The notes below the pieces were generated by a model that saw only the letters and a list, made by a program, of their open reading frames with translations, did no database searches and was not told the DNA's origin. A DNA stretch of 16,199 bases, taken from assembly GCA_016935885.1 (NCBI GenBank), contig JAFGQA010000318.1, positions 1 through 16,199 on the forward strand, written 5' to 3'. Below are positions 9,128-14,726 of this stretch, piece after piece. Positions within the stretch are counted from its first letter, which is position 1; each line of letters begins with the position of its first letter. The position numbers and the translations under genes are program-made. This DNA comes from Phycisphaerae bacterium. Lineage in GTDB: Bacteria; Planctomycetota; Phycisphaerae; UBA1845; UTPLA1.

Positions 9128-9772
9128 CTAGGCAACGCTGCCTGTCTCGCTGAACCGGACCTCGGGCCAGTCGTTCACTAGCCGGGGACCCAGCATCCTC
9201 CTTAGCCCGTTCCGCGCACGATGAAGATGGCTCTTCACCGTGGCCGCTGGCATAGCCAGAATCTCGCCAATCTCCTGACAGCTTAGCGACTCTCTATAGA
9301 ATAGTAGTACCGTCGCACGCTGATTCGGTGTCAGCTCATCCACGGATTCCCAGATCATCTCCTTCAACTGGCGGGCCTCGTCGCTGTTAGCGACGTCGTC
9401 CCCAGGGGCCGAAGTCCGCTCGCCGGCTCTTCCGCCCGGCACGGTGTTCCAGTCAACGTCGTTGACGTAGCGCTTCCGGCGTCGCAGGATGTTCAAGCAC
9501 AGCCGATAGCCGATGGTGAACAGCCACGTGCTGAACCGGTACGAGAAGTCGAACCCGTCCAGCGCTTGAAACGCCCGCAGAAACGTGTCCTGGCAGATCT
9601 CCTCTGCATCGTGCCCATTACGGACCATTCGCCAGACGAACGCGTGCAGACGCGCCTGGTGTGCTACCACGAGCGCGTGGGCACTTTCCGCGCACCCACG
9701 CTGCGCCCTTTCTATTAGTTGCCGCTCGCGGAGCGGCGGCAACCGCTCACCGGGTGCGTCGTGATTGTCCAT
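9128..9772 (-). CDS. ECF-family RNA polymerase sigma factor
   Basis: This 214-residue protein has the two-domain ECF layout. Region 2 runs from DAEEICQDTFLRAFQALDGF through FSTWLFTIGYRLCLNILRRR (residues about 54-101), which contacts core polymerase and the -10 element. Region 4 (LTPNQRATVLLFYRESLS, then IGEILAMPAATVKSHLHRAR, about 147-192) is a helix-turn-helix that reads the -35 element. The linker of about 45 residues is typical. The frame extends upstream to 9859, but that would nearly touch the smpB start and erase the divergent promoters. The ATG at 9772 gives a normal ECF N-terminus and is chosen, although only a poor GGGTAGAG precedes it. The next gene is its likely anti-sigma factor. 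Target genes are not known; an ECF of this type often controls its own operon. Confidence 0.93.
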   Translation of the reverse strand: MDNHDAPGERLPPLRERQLIERAQRGCAESAHALVVAHQARLHAFVWRMVRNGHDAEEICQDTFLRAFQALDGFDFSYRFSTWLFTIGYRLCLNILRRRKRYVNDVDWNTVPGGRAGERTSAPGDDVANSDEARQLKEMIWESVDELTPNQRATVLLFYRESLSCQEIGEILAMPAATVKSHLHRARNGLRRMLGPRLVNDWPEVRFSETGSVA

Positions 9773-9784
9773 CTCTACCCATTC

Positions 9785-9790
9785 ATTATA
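9785..9790 (-). promoter_or_regulatory. Perfect TATAAT -10 box for the sigma-factor gene
   Basis: On the minus strand the sequence reads CGGTATAATGAATGGG. The TATAAT ends 12 nt before the chosen ATG at 9772, so transcription would begin only about 5 nt upstream of the start codon, giving a nearly leaderless mRNA. No good -35 hexamer is found at 16-18 bp spacing, so the promoter is only half supported. Confidence 0.5.
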
Positions 9791-9827
9791 CCGTATTGGG
9801 CAACGGGGGTCGCATCTTTTCTGATGA

Positions 9828-9856
9828 TTGCCGAGGATCGGAGGAAGATGTAAAAT
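9828..9856 (+). promoter_or_regulatory. Sigma-70-type promoter for smpB
   Basis: TTGCCG (9828-9833; four of six match TTGACA) is followed, after exactly 17 bp, by TAAAAT (9851-9856; five of six match TATAAT). The predicted start of transcription is at or within a base or two of the A of the smpB ATG (9863). The transcript would then be leaderless, and the GGAGGA at 9840-9845 would fall in the promoter spacer rather than act as a ribosome binding site. Confidence 0.5.
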
Positions 9857-9862
9857 CATGCC

Positions 9863-10342
9863 ATGTCCAAAGATACGTCAAAAAGCCCCAAGTCTCCCCG
9901 CCTGGTCAACAAAAAGGCCCGGTTCAACTTCGAGATCCTCGAGAGGGTCGAAACCGGAATCGCACTCAAAGGCACTGAAGTTAAGAGCTTGCGACTCGGC
10001 AACGCCAGTCTCAATGAAGCCTACGCCCGAATCGACGCTGGCCAGGTTCTCCTCCTGAATTTCCAAATCCAGCCCTACGAGCAGGGCAACCGCTTCAATC
10101 ATGACCCCAAACGCCCGAAGCAGCTCCTTTTACATCGGCGTGAGATCAGGAAGCTCGCGGCCAAAGTTCAAATTCGGGGGCAAACGCTTGTCCCGCTCAC
10201 GATCTACTTCAACACCAGGGGCATGGCCAAGGTGCAGCTTGCACTCGCCCGTGGGAAGACGCACCAAGACAAGCGACAGGGCGAAAGAAGGCGACAGGAC
10301 GAGCGAGAGATGGAACGTGCTCAACGACGCGGCAGGACGTAA
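9863..10342 (+). CDS. smpB: SsrA-binding protein SmpB
   Basis: At 159 residues this is a full-length SmpB. SmpB binds tmRNA (ssrA) and brings it to stalled ribosomes for trans-translation in the cytoplasm. Family signatures appear in order: LVNKKARFNFEILE, GIALKGTEVKSLR, IQPYEQGNRFNHDPKRPKQLLLH, EIRKLAAKV, GQTLVPLTIYF, and LARGKTHQDKR before a basic charged tail that inserts into the ribosome. A short N-terminal extension (MSKDTSKSPKSPR) precedes the conserved core. It is transcribed divergently from the ECF sigma gene. There is no well-placed ribosome binding site: GGAGG lies 18 nt upstream, which fits leaderless translation. No ssrA gene is recognisable nearby. Confidence 0.97.
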   Translation: MSKDTSKSPKSPRLVNKKARFNFEILERVETGIALKGTEVKSLRLGNASLNEAYARIDAGQVLLLNFQIQPYEQGNRFNHDPKRPKQLLLHRREIRKLAAKVQIRGQTLVPLTIYFNTRGMAKVQLALARGKTHQDKRQGERRRQDEREMERAQRRGRT

Positions 10343-10666
10343 CCATATTCTGCATAAAGAGTTATGGGGTTCGCCGGCCATTCTCTGATCGCCCGGCCTC
10401 GGCGGCGAGGGCACGCGGGCACACATCGTGTGCGCACGCGTATGCCGTGGTGACATGGGTTATCGGAGCCGCCAGCGGCGGAGGAGCTTACCCGTGCCAC
10501 TCCGTTTGAACGCTGAACACCTACCCGTGTGCCATCGCGGAGACCGCTGGCGTACCCGGTCCTCCCCGTCCAAGGCGCGTGACCTTTGGAGGCAGGCGTA
10601 TTCGGATCTCAACACCGGCGTCTTGCGCTATCCAGTTGCCGGGACATCCGATATCGTACGCTCCAG
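10343..10666. other. Intergenic region with small hairpins, no supported gene
   Basis: The 324-bp gap after smpB contains short perfect stems: CCTCG/CGAGG at 10397-10410, GCACAC/GTGTGC at 10419-10433 and CCGCC/GGCGG at 10469-10481. None has a clear T-tract, so smpB termination here is possible but unproven. I looked for a tmRNA, since ssrA often lies near smpB, and did not recognise the tRNA-like ends. A plus-strand ORF from 10428 is rich in Arg and Ser and looks spurious. Confidence 0.4.
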
Positions 10667-11350
10667 ATGTTCAGCGCGCACATGAATCCGAACGCCCGGC
10701 GAGCTGGGTTGATCGGCTTGGTTGCCTTGGCCGTGACGATGGTCAGCGTCGTCGTCGTCGTGATGACGACCGAGGATACAATGATCGACGCGGACGAGGC
10801 GTTCCCGGACCCGGTCGTTGTGGACCCGGCAAAACGGCCGGAGTTCGTCTTCCCGGAGTCAGTCCGGACATTCGACTTGTCGCTGAATCGCTTCGTCGAC
10901 CGCTTCGCCCGTGTGTGCATGGACGGAAAGTACTCGGACTTTCGGCTCATGCTGAGCAGCCGGGCCGGCGACCCCATCGTAGCCTCTCGGTTCGAGTCGA
11001 TGTTCAACGCCCTCAAGCAGGTTCGCATCTTGGCCATCGACAAGCTCTCCAACGTGCCTGGTTTCGATCACCCTGTCTACATTATGTTGGCTGAGTACGA
11101 CGTCGAAGACTACGCCGCCACAGAGGGCAAGCAGAGCGAGCGGCGCCGGCTCGCCATCGTCAAGGAAAGCGGCGAGTGGCGCATCGGACCCATACCACAC
11201 AACGTCCTGGCTACGCTCCAGGCGATTCACCAGCCTGCCACCCAACCGGCACCCGCTGAAGGCGGACCCCTTGGCTCGGACGGCGACGACGCGCAAACGC
11301 CGGACACGCCAAGGGCGGCCGCCAATCGCCCCGTCCGGCTCGCTCCGTAA
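10667..11350 (+). CDS. Membrane-anchored protein of unknown function, possible NTF2-like domain
   Basis: The N-terminus after MFSAHMNPNARRAG is one hydrophobic helix (LIGLVALAVTMVSVVVVVM), so the protein is probably anchored with its bulk outside the cytoplasm. The central part (about FDLSLNRFVDRFARVCMDGKY to LAEYDVEDYAA, then RRLAIVKESGEWRIGPIP) has the helix-then-strands order and the final KESGEWRI strand seen in NTF2-like domains; this is inference from pattern alone. The C-terminus is low-complexity, rich in Pro, Ala, Gly and Asp. Starts are uncertain: TTG 10586, ATG 10667 and ATG 10682 share the frame, and none has a good ribosome binding site. The gene is co-oriented with smpB but 324 bp away, so it is probably transcribed separately. 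Confidence 0.65.
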   Translation: MFSAHMNPNARRAGLIGLVALAVTMVSVVVVVMTTEDTMIDADEAFPDPVVVDPAKRPEFVFPESVRTFDLSLNRFVDRFARVCMDGKYSDFRLMLSSRAGDPIVASRFESMFNALKQVRILAIDKLSNVPGFDHPVYIMLAEYDVEDYAATEGKQSERRRLAIVKESGEWRIGPIPHNVLATLQAIHQPATQPAPAEGGPLGSDGDDAQTPDTPRAAANRPVRLAP

Positions 11351-11377
11351 GACGACCATAGGATAGGGCTTTGTGGG

Positions 11378-11432
11378 GGCACCGGTATTCGTGACACGGT
11401 GCCGTGGTCCGGTGAAACACCGGCTCCGGTGC
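11378..11432. repeat. Cluster of overlapping inverted repeats downstream of the membrane protein gene
   Basis: Three pairings are possible: GGCACCG (11378-11384) with CGGTGCC (11397-11403); CCGGTG (11409-11414) with CACCGG (11418-11423); and, competing with the first, GCACCGG (11379-11385) with CCGGTGC (11426-11432). The motif GTGACACGG also occurs twice, at 11391-11399 and 11436-11444. The stems are perfect, but no T-run follows. The cluster may be a terminator of unusual form or part of a structured RNA. Confidence 0.45.
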
Positions 11433-11476
11433 TGGTGACACGGGCTTGAGATGGTGTCGAAATGCGGACGCACCCC

Positions 11477-11490
11477 TGCCAATACTGGCG
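11477..11490. promoter_or_regulatory. Operator-like dyad, distal copy
   Basis: TGCCA-ATAC-TGGCG is an inverted repeat with 5-bp arms (one mismatch at the outer base) and a 4-bp spacer. It matches a second copy at 11642-11655, centre to centre 165 bp. Both lie upstream of the flagellin coding region. A dimeric regulator binding both copies is possible; no regulator is identified. Confidence 0.35.
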
Positions 11491-11602
11491 GCGTAGGGAG
11501 TGCGACCACAAACTACTCTCGGACCGTCAGTCCTAACCTCATTCTTGACAATAGCTTGGTACTGCGTTTCCCACGCGGATTCGCGTTTGTCCCAGCGAAA
11601 AT

Positions 11603-11629
11603 TATATCTTAGGTTTCTGCTGCTGATAG
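11603..11629 (+). promoter_or_regulatory. Probable sigma-28 (FliA-type) promoter for flagellin
   Basis: TATATCTT (11603-11610), then 11 bp, then GCTGATAG (11622-11629) follows the sigma-28 layout TAAAGTTT-N11-GCCGATAA: five of eight bases match in the first element, six of eight in the second, and the spacing is exact. It predicts a leader of about 100 nt before the flagellin ATG. Sigma-28 control of flagellin is common, which supports the call. Confidence 0.5.
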
Positions 11630-11641
11630 GCGAATCAAGGA

Positions 11642-11655
11642 TGCCAACACTGGCA
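11642..11655. promoter_or_regulatory. Operator-like dyad, proximal copy
   Basis: TGCCA-ACAC-TGGCA is a perfect inverted repeat with 5-bp arms and a 4-bp spacer. It lies just downstream of the predicted flagellin transcription start, where a bound protein would block elongation. It shares 12 of 14 bases with the copy at 11477-11490. Confidence 0.4.
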
Positions 11656-11662
11656 ACGGCGT

Positions 11663-11689
11663 TGGTCTCCTAAGAGACACCAGCTTAGG
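11663..11689 (+). promoter_or_regulatory. Two mutually exclusive hairpins in the flagellin leader
   Basis: One fold pairs TGG-TCTC (from 11663) with GAGA-CA-CCA (to 11682), with a 2-nt bulge. The other pairs CCTAAG (11669-11674) with CTTAGG (11684-11689) across a 9-nt loop. They share bases, so only one can form at a time. They sit about 50 nt before the AAGGGG ribosome binding site (11721-11726), a position suited to post-transcriptional control; CsrA-type control of flagellin is known elsewhere, but no CsrA gene is in view. Confidence 0.35.
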
Positions 11690-11735
11690 TGTATAAGTCA
11701 AACTGAACCTCGCCGCCAAGAAGGGGAATGACGTC

Positions 11736-13130
11736 ATGGGGCTTACAGTCAACAATGTCAACACATTGTCGCTGCTCAACATCCTCAACCAGACAACAGC
11801 GGCACAGACAGACTCGCTGACGAGGCTGTCAACAGGTCACATGATCAACAAGGGCGCGGATGACCCCGCCGGGTTGATCGCCGTTCAGAGCCTGAGCGCG
11901 GAGCTGACAGGCGTGGATGCTGCCATCACGAACGGCCAGCGGGCCAACTCGATGCTGAGCGTGGCGGACAGCGCCCTAATCGAAGTGGGGAACCTGCTGT
12001 CGGAAATCGAATCGCTCGCCGCCCAAAGCACAAGCTCCGGTGGTCTCAGCGCCGCCGAGATCGCCGCAAACCAAGCCCAGGTCGACAACGCGATCAACTC
12101 CATCAACCGCATTATCCAGACAACAACCTTCAACGGAAAGAAGTTGCTCGATGGGCAGCAGTCCATCCGGGCCACGGCGTCGGATACTGCCAAGGTTACC
12201 GACGTAAAGGTCTACTCGCGGCCGACCTCGTCCTCCTCGCAGAGTTTCTCCATTAACGTCGGTGCGGCCGGAACGGTCGCCTCCGCAACACTGGCCACAG
12301 CCCCGGCTGCCGTCAGTGCGGCCGAGTTCAGCGTCGCCGGCACCCTCGGCACGGCCACGATCGCGGTGGACGACGGCGACACGCTGGCCGAAATCAGAGA
12401 CAAGATCATCGCCTCGAAAGATGAAACCGGCGTCTCCGCCTCCGTTAGCGGCGGAAACCTGCACATCCAAAGTGTGCAGTACGGTGATGACGCCTTTGTC
12501 TCGGCATCCCACATCAGTGGCGACACCGACTTCGTCAGCGTTTCCTACACTGCTGGTACCGACGCCCAGGTCACCGTCAACGGTCAGGACGCGTTCGTCG
12601 ACGGCCTGGATATTGCGTTCAACTCCAACGGGACCAGCGGTGAGTTCACCCTCACGGCGGCGGGAAACGTCGCCGGCAGCGCCGGGAACCTCGACATTTC
12701 CGGCGGTGGCATGACCTTCCAGCTCGGGACCAGCAGCAGCACGCAGGCCACGATCGGCATCGAAGGCATGTTCGGCCACCTGTTGGGCAGCAACACCTAC
12801 GGCTACCTTACACAGCTCAAGAGCGGTGGTACGAACGACCTATCCAACGATGCCAACAACGCCGTCCTGATTGCCAAGGCGGCGATCAACCAGGTCGCCA
12901 CACAGCGCGGACGCATCGGTGGCTTCCAGCAGTTCCAGGTCGAAACGTCGATCAACAGCCTGAACGCCACAAAGGAAGCCCTCGTGAACGCCCGCGGCGT
13001 CATTGACGACGTGGACTACGCTCTCGAGACGGCCGAGCTCAGCCGGCAGAACGTACTCCTTCAGTCGTCGATCTCCCTCCTGAGCGTGGCTTCGCAGCAA
13101 TCGGCTCAGATCCTCTCACTGTTGCGGTAG
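11736..13130 (+). CDS. fliC: Flagellin (flagellar filament subunit)
   Basis: This 464-residue protein is exported by the flagellar apparatus and polymerises into the filament. The N-terminal flagellin domain (about 1-140) shows LTRLSTGHMINKGADDPAGL and the coiled-coil heptads of D0/D1. The middle (about 195-255) contains a flagellin hook-IN-like motif (GTATIAVDDGDTLAEIRDKI). The C-terminal domain (about 385-464) includes QRGRIGGFQQFQ, then DVDYALETAELSRQNVLLQ and the usual ending LSLLR. There is no signal peptide, as expected, and no cysteine. The N-terminus (MGLTVNNVNTLSLLNILNQT) departs from the common MRINTN pattern. AAGGGG ends 9 nt before the ATG. Translation ends at a doubled TAG followed by a strong hairpin, so it is probably a single-gene transcript. 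No other flagellar gene is in the window. Confidence 0.96.
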   Translation: MGLTVNNVNTLSLLNILNQTTAAQTDSLTRLSTGHMINKGADDPAGLIAVQSLSAELTGVDAAITNGQRANSMLSVADSALIEVGNLLSEIESLAAQSTSSGGLSAAEIAANQAQVDNAINSINRIIQTTTFNGKKLLDGQQSIRATASDTAKVTDVKVYSRPTSSSSQSFSINVGAAGTVASATLATAPAAVSAAEFSVAGTLGTATIAVDDGDTLAEIRDKIIASKDETGVSASVSGGNLHIQSVQYGDDAFVSASHISGDTDFVSVSYTAGTDAQVTVNGQDAFVDGLDIAFNSNGTSGEFTLTAAGNVAGSAGNLDISGGGMTFQLGTSSSTQATIGIEGMFGHLLGSNTYGYLTQLKSGGTNDLSNDANNAVLIAKAAINQVATQRGRIGGFQQFQVETSINSLNATKEALVNARGVIDDVDYALETAELSRQNVLLQSSISLLSVASQQSAQILSLLR

Positions 13131-13171
13131 TAGTTCTAGGGCCCAGCGCCCGGGTCTGGTGGGGTTCAGGA

Positions 13172-13214
13172 AACGACGCGGCGGGACCGAGGTTCACCCC
13201 TCGGTCCCGTCGTT
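13172..13214 (+). terminator. Hairpin terminator after flagellin
   Basis: GGGACCGAGG (13183-13192) pairs perfectly with CCTCGGTCCC (13199-13208) over a 6-nt loop. An outer AACGAC/GTCGTT stem (13172-13177 with 13209-13214) extends it across a 5-nt bulge. The tail CTGCTTCC is only moderately T-rich. The position 40 bp after the flagellin stop and between convergent genes supports a terminator, perhaps useful to both strands. Confidence 0.75.
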
Positions 13215-13340
13215 CTGCTTCCAGGGCATTGGGAATCAGACTATTCAAGCGTGCCAACGCGACGCCGACCCTCGAATCCTCCAATCCTCGGACCCTCCTG
13301 ATTCCACCGGCGGCCACGCCGATGGAACCGCGCCGTCGCT

Positions 13341-14522
13341 CTACGCCTCGGACTCCCGTCGAGCAAACCGAACGGCCTGACGCACCCAATCCAGACAGGG
13401 CTCGGGGGCCAATCCGTAGTTGAAGAATCCGATCGAGCGGCACCCCTCCCGGGATGCCCGATGCACCTGGGCCACCAATGTCTGCGCATCCTTCACGCCC
13501 GGTGGGCAGCAGGCCATTGATACATCGATACGATCTGCGCCGCCGGCTACTTTGACCAGTGCACCAAAAAACTGCCGTTCATCCGGCGCGTCGGCGCGTG
13601 GAAACGGAAGCAGGAAGCCGTCACAGTGCTGTCCCATCTCCGCCGGCTCGACGCCCGTATCACGAGATCCTCCCGGAACGGACGGGACATCGATAAGCAA
13701 CCGAGCCCTCGTCCGAGAACGCACCATCCGCAACAACGACGTCACCGCGTCCACGCGCATCCGATGGTAGGCCGACAGATGGTCATCATCGGCCAACAGC
13801 GATTGGAAGGACGCATGTAACGGCTGCTCGACGCGCAGCATCCGATCGATGTGACCGGTCGCTGATCCGACGACCGCCTCCACGTCGATGCCCGCGTCCA
13901 TCGCCCGCTGCCGGCACGACGAACAGAAGCACCAACCGAGAAGCGTCGTCTCGACATCTCCCGGCAGAAAACCCATCTGCACATATCGATGGACATGGAG
14001 GCCGCTGAAACCGAAGTCCATCAGTTCGACCGCCTCCAAGGGATAGTTCGTCGACAGGTCTTCCGCCAGGGCCGCCACGTACTCGCGGACGTCCGGATTC
14101 GACGGACACAGCCAGGTGCTGGACGGGTCGCCGAATAGGTCCGTGCATGAGGCCGTGGGATATCGCGACAGCATCGCACTTCCGTGACAACAGACGGTCC
14201 AGGCTCGCAGCTTCAAGCCCTGCTTGTCTGCCTCGCGTGCGATCTTCTCCAACGGGTTGCGGGATTTCATCCAGGAGGCCGCGACCGGGCGAAGACGCGT
14301 GTTGACGTAACACTTGCCGTCCGGCCGAAAATGCGCCGCGGCATCACGTTCAATCGTCTTCGGTCCAGATACTGCTCGTGCGCGGAACGCCTTGACGTCG
14401 CGGCACGTCGTCGCGACGGACACGGCGTCTAGGCCGATATCGCCCGCCATCCGCCCCAGGGCCGCCTCCGTGCCCTCATCTTCAATGTCCCACGGATAGC
14501 ACCAGAAGAACGCCTGTTTCAT
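13341..14522 (-). CDS. Uncharacterised TIM-barrel-like protein with CFCSSC motif (possible glycosidase-like family)
   Basis: The 393-residue cytoplasmic protein has no signal peptide. Strand-like segments occur at intervals fitting a (beta/alpha)8 barrel: QAFFWCYPW near the start, LKLRAWTVCCHG (about 103-114), WLCPSNPDVREYV (137-149), LEAVELMDFGFSG (162-174), and SIGFFNYGLAP (363-373). A CFCSSC motif at 198-203, with C8, C111, C112 and C139, could bind a metal. I recall a family of unnamed bacterial proteins with the same order of motifs (LCP-VR-YV, CFC-C, YNYG), often described as glycosidase-like, but no activity is established. GGAGG lies 9 nt before the ATG, so the start is firm. A TAGAAT at 14556-14561 on this strand might be its -10 box. 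It is divergent from the radical SAM gene and convergent with flagellin. Confidence 0.75.
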   Translation of the reverse strand: MKQAFFWCYPWDIEDEGTEAALGRMAGDIGLDAVSVATTCRDVKAFRARAVSGPKTIERDAAAHFRPDGKCYVNTRLRPVAASWMKSRNPLEKIAREADKQGLKLRAWTVCCHGSAMLSRYPTASCTDLFGDPSSTWLCPSNPDVREYVAALAEDLSTNYPLEAVELMDFGFSGLHVHRYVQMGFLPGDVETTLLGWCFCSSCRQRAMDAGIDVEAVVGSATGHIDRMLRVEQPLHASFQSLLADDDHLSAYHRMRVDAVTSLLRMVRSRTRARLLIDVPSVPGGSRDTGVEPAEMGQHCDGFLLPFPRADAPDERQFFGALVKVAGGADRIDVSMACCPPGVKDAQTLVAQVHRASREGCRSIGFFNYGLAPEPCLDWVRQAVRFARRESEA

Positions 14523-14630
14523 TAGGAGATTCCTCCCGTCGAGCCTGCGGGCTGGATTCTATGCCGCGGCGCCCACCGGCGAAACGACCGCCGCTGCCAG
14601 GACCTCCGCCGATTGCGAGGAAATAGCTAC

Positions 14631-14696
14631 ATGGCCCCGGCTACCATGCCGAAACGGCACAGGTACGGCCACTGCTGGACCATGCGGTGGTGTTGA
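14631..14696 (+). CDS. Possible 21-residue peptide upstream of the radical SAM gene
   Basis: An ATG at 14631 opens a 21-codon frame ending at TGA 14694-14696. It is preceded by GAGGA at 14617-14621, 9 nt away, as good a site as those of the accepted genes here. The peptide is basic and its last ten residues are YGHCWTMRWC, dense in aromatic residues and cysteine. The radical SAM gene starts 30 bp later on the same strand. It could be a precursor peptide for that enzyme, a regulatory leader peptide, or a chance ORF; a frame this short carries little statistical weight. Confidence 0.3.
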   Translation: MAPATMPKRHRYGHCWTMRWC

Positions 14697-14726
14697 TCTC
14701 GCGACCATTTGGAGGCGTTATCGGCC

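Noticed and set aside
9773..9859. Longer sigma factor starting at ATG 9859
   Set aside because: The extra 29 residues are not ECF-like, and this start would leave 3 bp to smpB and place both divergent promoters inside coding sequence.
10343..10666. tmRNA (ssrA) next to smpB
   Set aside because: I could not find the tRNA-like ends or a tag reading frame; only short GC hairpins are present.
11545..11550. TTGACA as a sigma-70 -35 box for flagellin
   Set aside because: No -10-like hexamer occurs at 16-18 bp spacing.
11651..11665. Sigma-54 promoter before flagellin (TGGCAACGGCGTTGG)
   Set aside because: The -24 GG is present but the nearly invariant GC at -12 is replaced by GG, and the site overlaps the operator-like dyad.
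11729..11736. TGACGTCA palindrome overlapping the flagellin start codon
   Set aside because: It is only 8 bp, occurs once, and arises partly from the start codon; probably chance.
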